The notes beneath the pieces are model-generated. The model was given only the letters and a program-made list of their open reading frames with translations. It was not told where the DNA came from and searched no databases. A stretch of 64,000 nucleotides of DNA from JAKLFA01 sp038222225 (GTDB lineage: Bacteria; Omnitrophota; Gorgyraeia; Zapsychrales; JANLHA01), in contig JBBRHV010000005.1 in assembly GCA_038222225.1 (NCBI GenBank), forward strand, positions 4,477 through 68,476, in the 5' to 3' direction. Positions 7,673 through 14,829 of the stretch are shown in pieces (position 1 is the first letter of the stretch; each line of letters opens with the position of its first letter). A program made the translations under genes and the position numbers.

Positions 7673-8533
7673 ATGGAAAAGCGGTCTGTTTTGGGAAAAG
7701 GGCTATCAGCGCTGATACCAGATCATGTCGAAGGCGCGGAAAGTTCGATTTCCTCTCGAGAAATTAAAGCCGTTCCCGTTACAAAGGTTGTGCATAATAG
7801 CCTGCAGCCACGTATTGAATATGAGCCTGAAAAATTAGAAGAGCTGAAAAATTCGATTCGGGAAAAGGGAGTTTTGCAGCCTATTTTAGTGCGGCCGAAA
7901 AATGACGGGTATGAAGTTATCGCCGGAGAACGGCGCTTAAGAGCGGCACAGGCCTTAGGGCTGGAAGAAATCCCTGTTCTGATTAAGGATGTCAGCGACG
8001 AAGAGGCGCTGGTTTTAGCCTTGATCGAAAATATTCAGCGCGAAGACCTTAATCCCATTGAAGAGGGAAGGGCCTACAAACGGCTGATGGATGATTTTCA
8101 TTTGAATCAAGAACAGGTCGCCGATGCCGTGGGCAAGGAGCGCCCGACGGTAAGCAATATACTGCGGCTTTTAAAGCTGCCTCAGGCGATTCAGGACGCT
8201 GTTGCAAAAAAAATGATCTCGATGGGGCATGCCCGGACGCTTTTAAGCATTGAAGGCAAGGAAAAACAATATGAGATTTTCTTGCAATTTTTAGAAGGCG
8301 GAATCAGCGTACGTCAGGCGGAGCAGATTAGCAAAGCTTCTTTTCCCGACCAGAAAAAGAAAAAAAAGAAACCGGCGGATAAAGATTATGAGATTGTCCG
8401 TTTGGAAGAAGAGCTGCAACAGGCGCTAGGAACGAAGGTTAAAATTGACGCGCAGAAAAAACGAGGAAAGATCATCATTGAATATTATTCCTTAGAGGAT
8501 TTAGACCGAATTTTAGAAAAAATTCGGTCATAA
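7673..8533 (+). CDS. parB: Chromosome partitioning protein ParB
   Basis: CTP-dependent DNA clamp that binds parS and spreads along DNA. The 286 residues show the N-terminal ParA-stimulating segment (KRSVLGKGLSALIP), the CTPase domain with GYEVIAGERRLRAAQALG and LIENIQREDLNPIEEG, and a central HTH (DAVGKERPTVSNILRLLKLP), then a dimerisation tail. A lysine-rich linker (KKKKKKP, about residue 228) separates the last two parts. It forms an operon with parA. The start ATG follows AAAGGAG with good spacing. Confidence 0.96.
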   Translation: MEKRSVLGKGLSALIPDHVEGAESSISSREIKAVPVTKVVHNSLQPRIEYEPEKLEELKNSIREKGVLQPILVRPKNDGYEVIAGERRLRAAQALGLEEIPVLIKDVSDEEALVLALIENIQREDLNPIEEGRAYKRLMDDFHLNQEQVADAVGKERPTVSNILRLLKLPQAIQDAVAKKMISMGHARTLLSIEGKEKQYEIFLQFLEGGISVRQAEQISKASFPDQKKKKKKPADKDYEIVRLEEELQQALGTKVKIDAQKKRGKIIIEYYSLEDLDRILEKIRS

Positions 8534-8574
8534 AGTGCGGATAAAAAAGTTTTAATGTCAATGGAGGAAACACT

Positions 8575-9396
8575 ATGATCAAGGGCATGACAGGGTTTGG
8601 TAGCGCCCAGATGGTTGCGGGAAAAATTCGGGGAATGATCGAGATCAAGAGCGTCAACCACCGCTATTTAGATCTCATGTTTTATTTGCCGATCGGATTT
8701 GGTTCGATCGAAGACCGCATTCGTAATCTGGTTGAAAAAAACGCCAATCGCGGCCGTGTCACAATTTCAGTGAAGATCACGGATAAGCCGCAGCATAAAT
8801 TGTCTTTTAATCGCGAAGCGGTGACGCAGTATTTGACTTATGCGCGTTCTCTGAAGAAGGAATTTCATTTGGAGAACGACTTAACCCTTTCAGATTTGAT
8901 CAAGCTTCCCGGGGTTGTGGAATCTCAAGAAGTTTTGGTGAATCCGGAAAAAATTTGGCCGGTTTTTGAAAAAAGTTTAACCCGCGCAATTATGAGCATG
9001 GACCGCATGCGCAGGCGGGAGGGGCTGAGTTTAGCGAAGGACACGGGGAGCGTTTTGAAGCGCATGTTAAAGCGGATCAATGAGATAGGAATCAGAGAAA
9101 AGGCAGTTTTGAAACAGAAGAAAAAAGAGCTTTCCAATGAAGAGTTTTCAAATTTTCAAAAGGGCGTGGATGTCAATGAAGAGATTTCCCGCCTGAAGCA
9201 TTATATCGAAGAATTTAAAAATCTTTTAAAGTCCACGGTGAGCGTTGGTAAAAAGCTGGATTTTGTTGCACAGGAAATGCAGCGAGAAACGAATACGATC
9301 GGTTCGAAATTTCAGGATAAAATCGTGTCGAATTGCGTGATTTCTTTGAAAAGCAAAATTGAAAAATTACGGGAGCAAGCGCAGAACATTGAATAA
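8575..9396 (+). CDS. YicC/YloC-family endoribonuclease
   Basis: The 273-residue protein begins IKGMTGFGSAQ and contains SVNHRYLDL and the C-terminal DFVAQEMQRETNTIGSK, all hallmarks of the YicC family. YicC and its Bacillus relative YloC are reported endoribonucleases. The gene directly precedes gmk and rpoZ, a conserved neighbourhood (yicC-gmk-rpoZ-coaBC) in many bacteria. Start ATG at 8575 follows GGAGG with suitable spacing. Family call is firm; its target RNAs here are unknown. Confidence 0.92.
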   Translation: MIKGMTGFGSAQMVAGKIRGMIEIKSVNHRYLDLMFYLPIGFGSIEDRIRNLVEKNANRGRVTISVKITDKPQHKLSFNREAVTQYLTYARSLKKEFHLENDLTLSDLIKLPGVVESQEVLVNPEKIWPVFEKSLTRAIMSMDRMRRREGLSLAKDTGSVLKRMLKRINEIGIREKAVLKQKKKELSNEEFSNFQKGVDVNEEISRLKHYIEEFKNLLKSTVSVGKKLDFVAQEMQRETNTIGSKFQDKIVSNCVISLKSKIEKLREQAQNIE

Positions 9397-9412
9397 TGTT
9401 TGCTGTGCGGGC

Positions 9413-9997
9413 ATGATGAGAAAAGGACGAATTATCATTTTATCCGGTCCATCCGGAGCTGGAAAGACGAGCATTCATGAGCGCCTTTTGAAATCTAAGG
9501 CATTGAAAGGAAAGGTGATTCGTTCGGTTTCGATGACCACGAGGAGTCCCCGTCAAGGGGAAAAAAACGGCGTGGATTACTGGTTCGTTTCAAAGAAGAT
9601 GTTTGCCTATAAAAGACGAGCGGGCCATTTTCTAGAATCGGAACAGGTGTTTGACGAATATTACGGGACGCCAGGCTGGCAAGTCAGGACGGCCTTAAAG
9701 ACCGGAAAAAGCGTGCTGTTATGTATTGATGTTCAAGGAGCGAAAACCGTTTTGGCGAAATGCTCGGAAGCGATTTCGGTTTTTGTCAAAGCCCCTTCCC
9801 TGAAGGAACTCACGCTACGGCTAAAAAAAAGGGCAACGGAAAAGGAAAAGGACTTGCGAAAGAGGCTGGATCGCGTTCGAAAGGAGCTGAGGGAGGCGGA
9901 CCGCTATGATCTAATAGTTGTCAACACCTCGTTGCCTCAAGCGTGTTGTGAAGTGGAGCAGTTTTTGATCAAAGCCTTGAAAACAAAAAGGTTTTGA
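9413..9997 (+). CDS. gmk: Guanylate kinase
   Basis: Phosphorylates GMP to GDP with ATP in purine nucleotide synthesis. The P-loop LSGPSGAGKTSIHERLL, the GMP-binding stretch SVSMTTRSPRQGEKNGVDYW and the YYGTP motif are clear. From the ATG at 9413 the protein is 194 residues, near the usual 200-210. An ATG at 9416 is equally possible; in-frame codons further upstream overlap yicC and are unlikely. It lies 16 bases after yicC, so the genes are probably co-transcribed. Confidence 0.94.
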   Translation: MMRKGRIIILSGPSGAGKTSIHERLLKSKALKGKVIRSVSMTTRSPRQGEKNGVDYWFVSKKMFAYKRRAGHFLESEQVFDEYYGTPGWQVRTALKTGKSVLLCIDVQGAKTVLAKCSEAISVFVKAPSLKELTLRLKKRATEKEKDLRKRLDRVRKELREADRYDLIVVNTSLPQACCEVEQFLIKALKTKRF

Positions 9998-10022
9998 CAA
10001 AAAAAAGGCAGTATGATATATA
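9994..10022 (+). promoter_or_regulatory. rpoZ-coaC promoter
   Basis: Consensus -35 TTGACA at 9994-9999 (overlapping the gmk stop codon), 17-base spacer, -10 TATATA at 10017-10022. The predicted leader to rpoZ is about 60 bases and AT-rich. This would give rpoZ and coaC a promoter separate from yicC-gmk. Confidence 0.65.
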
Positions 10023-10092
10023 TATTAACTTCTTTAAAAAATAAAATGGGCAGGCTTTTAATAAAATATAAAAAAGTAAGGAGTATTAAGAG

Positions 10093-10362
10093 ATGGGACA
10101 TCCTCCGATTGAAGAGTTGCTGCCGAAAGCCGGCATGAGTATTTATAAGTTAGTGCGCTTGGCATCTGTTCGGGCTTCTGAATTAGCAAGCGGCCGCAAG
10201 CCCTTGATTGATGTTCCGTTGAACGCAAAGACCGCAACCATTGCTTTAGAGGAAATTCGTGCCGGGATGGTTGTTCGTGCAGAAGTTCAAGAGCAATTCA
10301 GGCCGGTCAAACAACCTCCGGTAGTGAAGGTGGAGCTAGAAGACGAAGAAGCTCAGGCATAG
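10093..10362 (+). CDS. rpoZ: RNA polymerase omega subunit
   Basis: Small subunit that helps assemble the beta-prime subunit into RNA polymerase. The 89 residues include the omega-like segment YKLVRLASVRASELASG, followed by KTATIALEEIRAG (family: P.TIALEEIA.GKI). Position after gmk and before a coaBC-type gene is the canonical place. The C-terminal third is charged and less conserved. Confidence 0.88.
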   Translation: MGHPPIEELLPKAGMSIYKLVRLASVRASELASGRKPLIDVPLNAKTATIALEEIRAGMVVRAEVQEQFRPVKQPPVVKVELEDEEAQA

Positions 10363-10370
10363 GTCAAAGT

Positions 10371-10916
10371 ATGACTCAGAATAAACGAACAATTGTTGTG
10401 TGCGTGACAGGAAGCATTGCAGCCTACAGATCTGCAGAGATTGTTCGGTTGCTTAAAAAAAAGGGATATGGCGTTAAGGTTGTGATGACGAAGGAAGCGG
10501 AATATTTTATCGGTCAAACGACCCTTGAAGCATTGTCCGGCGAGAAAGTATGGAGTTCGATGTTTGATAAAGAGGCATGGCAGGGAGCCTTGGGACACAT
10601 TGAATTAGCCAAAGCGGATTTGGTTTTGGTCGCTCCGGCCACAGCGAATATTATCGGAAAAATTGCCTCTGGCATTGCGGATGATTTGACGACCTGTTTA
10701 GTGATGGCCACTACTGCCCCGGTTGTGTTTGCCCCGGCGATGAATGAAAATATGTATAACAATCCGATTGTTCAGGAGAATTGTCAAAAACTGAAGAAGC
10801 ACGGTGCGCATTTTGTCGGACCGGCAACTGGGGACTTGGCCTGCGGAGTTCACGGAACAGGACATATTGCAGAGACCGAAGAGATTATCGAAACGGTTCA
10901 GAAAATTGTTCCTTGA
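10371..10916 (+). CDS. coaC: Phosphopantothenoylcysteine decarboxylase (CoaC only)
   Basis: FMN flavoprotein that decarboxylates 4'-phosphopantothenoylcysteine in coenzyme A synthesis. Visible motifs: N-terminal flavin site VTGSIAAYRSAEIVR, the catalytic His region GHIELAKAD (His76), PAMNENMYNNP and the substrate-clamp region GDLACG. At 181 residues it is only the CoaC half. In most bacteria CoaC is fused to the ligase CoaB, but here tRNA genes start 7 bases after the stop, so CoaB must be encoded elsewhere or replaced. Confidence 0.92.
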   Translation: MTQNKRTIVVCVTGSIAAYRSAEIVRLLKKKGYGVKVVMTKEAEYFIGQTTLEALSGEKVWSSMFDKEAWQGALGHIELAKADLVLVAPATANIIGKIASGIADDLTTCLVMATTAPVVFAPAMNENMYNNPIVQENCQKLKKHGAHFVGPATGDLACGVHGTGHIAETEEIIETVQKIVP

Positions 10917-10923
10917 AATTTTT

Positions 10924-10994
<71 letters not shown>

Positions 10995-11192
10995 TTATGA
11001 AGATTGAGTTTATGGAGAGAGCGGAAGTGAACGAACATAAACTCATAACTGAATTAATCCTGCAAAGCAGGATCTTAAAGATGAGTTGCCTTTTGGCCTT
11101 TCTTCGCTAAATAATATGCTGGTTTGGCTTTGCAGGGCCCAATTCGCGCATAAATTTAAGTTCGTTAAAGCCCCATAAACTTAGTGCTTATT

Positions 11193-11275
11193 GGGCAAGT
11201 GGTGGAATGGCATACACGCAGGACTTAAAATCCTGTGGCCGCAAGGTCGTGTGGGTTCGACTCCCACCTTGCCCA
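11193..11275 (+). tRNA. tRNA-Leu (TAA)
   Basis: An 83-nt class II tRNA with acceptor arms GGGCAAG / CTTGCCC, a short variable arm (GGCCGCAAGGTC) and anticodon TAA in the loop of a CAGGA...TCCTG stem. Discriminator A fits leucine. No CCA is encoded. Confidence 0.95.
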
Positions 11276-11323
11276 TAATGATAAAATTGAAGGTTGGTTG
11301 ATAGGAATAAAGAAGTGTTTTTG

Positions 11324-11340
11324 GGACCCGTAGCTCAGTT
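11324..11340 (+). pseudogene. tRNA-Val 5' fragment (relic)
   Basis: Seventeen bases (GGACCCGTAGCTCAGTT) identical to the first 17 bases of the intact tRNA-Val at 11426. The following bases do not fold into a tRNA, although fragments such as GGTTAGAG recur at about 11371. It looks like a decayed or partial duplicate of the neighbouring gene. Confidence 0.7.
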
Positions 11341-11425
11341 TTAGCCAGAGGCTGATACGCCTCAGGCGGAGGTTAGAGAGGCTGGGCAGAGAGAGCGGGA
11401 AAAATTTTGAATTGGTGAAATGTTA

Positions 11426-11502
11426 GGACCCGTAGCTCAGTTGGTTAGAGCGCTTCCTTGACATGGAAGAGGTCACAAGTTCGAGTCTTGTCGGGTCCAC
11501 CA
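11426..11502 (+). tRNA. tRNA-Val (GAC)
   Basis: A 77-nt cloverleaf including an encoded CCA: acceptor arms GGACCCG / CGGGTCC, D-loop AGCTCAGTTGGTTAGAGC, anticodon GAC in the loop of a CTTCC...GGAAG stem, T-loop GTTCGAGTC. It is the only one of the four tRNAs here with a templated CCA. Confidence 0.96.
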
Positions 11503-11554
11503 GAATTCAGTAGATGTTTTGAAGTTTAATTATTAGAAATAGTTCGGGAAATTT

Positions 11555-13288
11555 ATGGAATATAAAAATTATTTAGATACACTCAGGCATAGTTGCGCGC
11601 ATGTTATGGCGCAGGCGGTGACATCTCTTTGGCCTGACGTGAAGGTGGCGATTGGTCCGGCGATTGAAAACGGGTTTTATTATGATTTTGATAAAGCTGA
11701 ACCGTTCACGGATCAGGATCTGAAAAAAATAGAGAAAGAGATGCAACGGATTGTTAACCGCAATCCGAAGCTGGTTCAGACGTTTATGCCTCGGCAAGAA
11801 GCGCTTACGTTCTTTGAAAAACACAACGAAATTTATAAAATCGAACTCATTGCAGGGTTGGAGGATGAGCAGGTTTCTATTTTTACAACCGGTGAGGGCG
11901 ATTTTGTTGATTTGTGCAAAGGACCGCATGTGCAGAGCGCCGGTGAAATCAAGGCGTTTAAACTGCTTTCCGTAGCCGGGGCCTATTGGCGCGGAGATGA
12001 AAAAAGGCAGATGTTGCAGCGGATTTACGGAACGTGTTTTGAGGCCAAAGAAGAGCTGGAGGCCTATCTGAATATGCTGAAAGAGGCGGAGAGACGCGAC
12101 CATCGAAAGCTCGGAGCTCAGATGGAGCTGTTTCAGATTTATCATGAACAGGCTGGGGCTGGGTTGGTTTTTTATCATCCTCAAGGAGCGATGCTGCGTA
12201 AGATCATTGAAGATTATGTCCGCGAAAAGCATTTGAAAAGCGGCTATCAATTTGTGCAAACGCCCAACATTTTAAAGGGCAAGCTTTGGGAACAAAGCGG
12301 GCATGCGGAATATTATCGCGAGAACATGTATTATTTTCATGTGGATGAAGAGGAATATGCGGTTAAGCCCATGAATTGCCCGGGGCACATGCTCATTTAT
12401 AATTCAAAGCTTCATTCGTACCGGGAATTTCCGATCCGGTTTTTTGAATTGGGAACGGTTTACCGGCAGGAAAAGGCCGGCGTGCTGCATGGACTTTTAA
12501 GGGTGCGGGGCTTTACACAGGATGATGCGCATATTTTTTGCCGCGGCGATCAGCTAAAAAGCGAGATCATCGGTGTTTTAGACTTCGTCTTTGATATGAT
12601 GAAGGATTTTGGGTTTCAAAATATGGATATTGAAGTCAGCACCAAACCGGAAAAATATATCGGCCGGGATGAGGATTGGCTTCATGCGACGGACGCGCTG
12701 GAAAGCTCGCTGAAGGAAAAGGCCATCGCGTATAAGATCAATGCAGGCGACGGTGCGTTCTATGGACCGAAGATCGATATTAAGCTGAAAGATGCCATCG
12801 GACGTTCTTGGCAGTGCGCCACGATTCAATGTGATTTTTCTTTGCCGGAGCGATTTGATTTGACATATATGGATGAAGACGGAACGGCGAAACGGCCGAT
12901 TATGATCCACCGCGCGGTGCTGGGCAGCGTGGAGCGGTTTATCGGAACTCTGATCGAGCATTATGCCGGGAATTTTCCCGCGTGGCTGGCGCCGACGCAG
13001 GTCATTGTGATTCCGATCAAGGCAGAGCATGAGGCGTATGCGCAAAGTGTGATTGAGGATTTACAAAAACAGCAGGTTCGCGTTATAATGGATAGCCGAA
13101 ATGAGAGTTTAAGCAAGCGGATCCGCGAAAGCACCATGAAAAAGGTTCCTTATGTTTTGGTGGTGGGAGACAAAGAGCAAACGGAAAAGATGATTTCAGT
13201 GCGCAAGCGCGGCAATGAAGATTTAGGGAGCAGGAGCGTTGCGATTTTTTCACAGCTTATTTTAAAAGAGATACAACACAAGATATAA
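11555..13288 (+). CDS. thrS: Threonine-tRNA ligase (no TGS domain)
   Basis: Charges tRNA-Thr. The 577 residues start at the editing domain (HSCAHVMAQAV with the HxxxH metal site, later CKGPH) and continue into the class II catalytic core with the zinc-site region KPMNCPGHML, RFFELGTVYRQE (motif 2) and HRAVLGSVERF (motif 3), then an anticodon-binding domain. The N-terminal TGS domain (about 60 residues) of the usual 635-650-residue enzyme is absent, and only 52 bases separate the start from tRNA-Val, so it is not encoded upstream. Catalysis should be intact. Confidence 0.96.
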   Translation: MEYKNYLDTLRHSCAHVMAQAVTSLWPDVKVAIGPAIENGFYYDFDKAEPFTDQDLKKIEKEMQRIVNRNPKLVQTFMPRQEALTFFEKHNEIYKIELIAGLEDEQVSIFTTGEGDFVDLCKGPHVQSAGEIKAFKLLSVAGAYWRGDEKRQMLQRIYGTCFEAKEELEAYLNMLKEAERRDHRKLGAQMELFQIYHEQAGAGLVFYHPQGAMLRKIIEDYVREKHLKSGYQFVQTPNILKGKLWEQSGHAEYYRENMYYFHVDEEEYAVKPMNCPGHMLIYNSKLHSYREFPIRFFELGTVYRQEKAGVLHGLLRVRGFTQDDAHIFCRGDQLKSEIIGVLDFVFDMMKDFGFQNMDIEVSTKPEKYIGRDEDWLHATDALESSLKEKAIAYKINAGDGAFYGPKIDIKLKDAIGRSWQCATIQCDFSLPERFDLTYMDEDGTAKRPIMIHRAVLGSVERFIGTLIEHYAGNFPAWLAPTQVIVIPIKAEHEAYAQSVIEDLQKQQVRVIMDSRNESLSKRIRESTMKKVPYVLVVGDKEQTEKMISVRKRGNEDLGSRSVAIFSQLILKEIQHKI

Positions 13289-13305
13289 TGAATTGAACCA
13301 TAAAG

Positions 13306-13312
13306 AGGAGGT
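13306..13312 (+). promoter_or_regulatory. infC ribosome binding site deciding the ATT start
   Basis: AGGAGGT with a 6-base spacer to ATT (13319-13321). No ATG, GTG or TTG lies at a workable distance in the IF-3 frame, so this site fixes the rare AUU start codon. Confidence 0.85.
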
Positions 13313-13318
13313 GCTGTC

Positions 13319-13837
13319 ATTCAAAAGTTCGTCCGAGTTAATGAGCGCATAAGAGCGCCAGAGCTTCGAGTTATTGGTCCGAATTCAGAGCAGTTGGGCG
13401 TTGTGGTTTTAAAGAGAGCCTTGGAGCTGGCCCTAGAACAAGAGCTTGACCTGGTTGAAGTAGCCCCAACGGCAAAACCCCCGGTTTGCCGAATCATGGA
13501 TTACAGTAAATATAAATATGACCAGGAAAAGAAAGAGCGCCGAGTTAAAAAGAATCAAAAAGTTTCACATCTGAAACAGATTCGGATCAAGCCGCACATT
13601 GACGACCACGATTATCAGGTCAAACTGAAACAGGTTTTGAGTTTTTTGAACAAACATGATAAGGTCAAAGTGAACTTGTTTTTCCGTGGCCGTGAAATGG
13701 CGTTTAGGGATCAAGGAGAAGCGCTGATCAAGCGCTTCATTCAGGATACGGCAGAAGTAGGCGTGCCGGAAAAAAATCCTATGATGGAAGGTCGGATGCT
13801 TTCTGTTGTTTTAGCACCGAAAGCAGACAAACAGTAA
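13319..13837 (+). CDS. infC: Translation initiation factor IF-3 (AUU start)
   Basis: Binds the 30S subunit and enforces start-codon fidelity. Reading from the ATT at 13319 gives 172 residues with the complete IF-3 N-domain (VRVNERIRAPELRVIGPN), the lysine-rich linker and the C-domain (KQIRIKPHIDDHDYQVKLKQ; KVKVNLFFRGRE). A perfect AGGAGGT (13306-13312) lies 6 bases before the ATT. The first in-frame GTG (13394) would delete a third of the N-domain. The rare AUU start is the known autoregulation device of infC. It is followed by rpmI and rplT. Confidence 0.93.
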   Translation: MQKFVRVNERIRAPELRVIGPNSEQLGVVVLKRALELALEQELDLVEVAPTAKPPVCRIMDYSKYKYDQEKKERRVKKNQKVSHLKQIRIKPHIDDHDYQVKLKQVLSFLNKHDKVKVNLFFRGREMAFRDQGEALIKRFIQDTAEVGVPEKNPMMEGRMLSVVLAPKADKQ

Positions 13838-13932
13838 ACCGAGGTTTAGCACAGTCGGTATAGAATTCTGCAGCAATTCGTTATTTCAACAGCGCGCAGA
13901 GAATGTAAATGTAGGAGAAAGGAAAAAGGGAA

Positions 13933-14136
13933 ATGCCTAAATTAAAGACAAATCGATCGGCTGCCAAGCGGTTTAAGATCACCAAAACCGGCAAGATCAA
14001 GAAACGCAGCGCCAATCGCGGACATATTTTGGGAAAGATGTCCCGAAAACGTAAACGAAATTTACGTCAAAGCAGTTATTTGGACAAGGTGGAAGAAAAG
14101 AGAATAAGGAGGTTGTTGCCATATGGTACGAATTAA
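13933..14136 (+). CDS. rpmI: 50S ribosomal protein L35
   Basis: Basic 67-residue ribosomal protein. It begins MPKLKTNRSAAKRFKITKTG (family consensus MPKMKT..AA.KRFK.T..GK), then RGHILGKMSRKRKRNLR. It sits in the conserved infC-rpmI-rplT operon; the last 14 bases overlap the start of rplT in another frame, so L20 synthesis may depend on translation of L35. The 95-base infC-rpmI gap was checked for a known L20 leader fold and none was obvious. Confidence 0.95.
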   Translation: MPKLKTNRSAAKRFKITKTGKIKKRSANRGHILGKMSRKRKRNLRQSSYLDKVEEKRIRRLLPYGTN

Positions 14137-14509
14137 AGCATCCGTTGCCAGCCGTGCGCGCAAAAAACGCACTATGAAACAGGCTAGAGGGCAATTTGGG
14201 CATAGAAGCAAAAGGTTTAGTCAGGCGATCCGTTCCCTTATTAAGGGTATGGCGTATGCCTATCGGGACCGAAAGGTGAAAAAACGTGAATATAAGGCAC
14301 TTTGGATTGTCCGTATTAATGCCGCATGTCGCGCAGCCGGGATAACTTACAGCCGTTTTATGAATGGTTTAACTCGGGCAGGCGTCACTATTAACCGAAA
14401 AATGCTGGCCGAAGTGGCAGCCACAGATGAGCAGGGGTTCAACGCTTTACTTGAACTGTCGAAATCATCCCAAGGCGTGGGTGCTGCTCCTCAAACAGCA
14501 ACAGCATAA
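14123..14509 (+). CDS. rplT: 50S ribosomal protein L20
   Basis: Assembly-initiating protein of the 50S subunit. The 128 residues match L20 throughout: MVRIKASVASRARKKRTMKQ, YAYRDRKVKKREYKALWIVR and INAACRAAGITYSRFMNGL. The C-terminus is about ten residues longer than the common 117-120, with a low-complexity tail (SSQGVGAAPQTATA). The start overlaps rpmI by 14 bases and follows AGGAGG. A strong terminator follows the gene. Confidence 0.97.
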   Translation: MVRIKASVASRARKKRTMKQARGQFGHRSKRFSQAIRSLIKGMAYAYRDRKVKKREYKALWIVRINAACRAAGITYSRFMNGLTRAGVTINRKMLAEVAATDEQGFNALLELSKSSQGVGAAPQTATA

Positions 14510-14534
14510 TATGTACGGATATCGGAAAGATATG

Positions 14535-14570
14535 CGGCCCTATTCATTTTGAGTAGGGCCGTATTTTTTT
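14535..14570 (+). terminator. Intrinsic terminator after rplT
   Basis: Arms CGGCCCTA (14535-14542) and TAGGGCCG (14554-14561) with an 11-base loop, then a run of T residues at 14564-14570. A textbook rho-independent terminator for the infC-rpmI-rplT operon. Confidence 0.9.
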
Positions 14571-14578
14571 AAAAGGAT

Positions 14579-14803
14579 ATGGATAGCGCCTCACTAAAAA
14601 TTTTAACTGATTTATTCGTTCCAGTTTTGATGTGTTATGCGGCGGTTTTTTTAGGCTTTTTATATATACGTCATAAACTGGCGAAGGGACGATCGAAGAA
14701 AACAAAATCTGCGTTAGCCAAGATCGTTTTATGGATTTCGATCGGCGCGATTGTCGCATTTTTTATCGGCGTGTCTCAGCTGGCAGGAACCATTACGTTC
14801 TAA
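14579..14803 (+). CDS. Small two-helix membrane protein upstream of trkA
   Basis: A 74-residue protein not recognised as a named family. Two hydrophobic helices are visible: about residues 12-30 (LFVPVLMCYAAVFLGFLYI) and 48-71 (IVLWISIGAIVAFFIGVSQL), joined by a strongly basic loop (KLAKGRSKKTKSA) expected to face the cytoplasm. It starts right after the rplT terminator and ends 26 bases before trkA, so it probably belongs to the trkAH unit, perhaps as a small accessory of potassium uptake. That role is an inference from position only. Confidence 0.6.
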   Translation: MDSASLKILTDLFVPVLMCYAAVFLGFLYIRHKLAKGRSKKTKSALAKIVLWISIGAIVAFFIGVSQLAGTITF

Positions 14804-14829
14804 CAGTTCCGGCATAAAGGGAGAGTCCT

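Noticed and set aside
10997..11110. 37-codon open frame between tRNA-Cys and tRNA-Leu
   Set aside because: Starts 3 bases after a tRNA end, has no clear ribosome binding site or similarity; more likely spacer.
11503..11554. T-box or other riboswitch before thrS
   Set aside because: Only 52 bases between tRNA-Val and thrS, with no specifier or antiterminator pattern.
11573..12259. 228-codon minus-strand open frame within thrS
   Set aside because: Antisense shadow of a firmly identified gene; its translation is rich in R, H, Q and F with no family resemblance or ribosome binding site.
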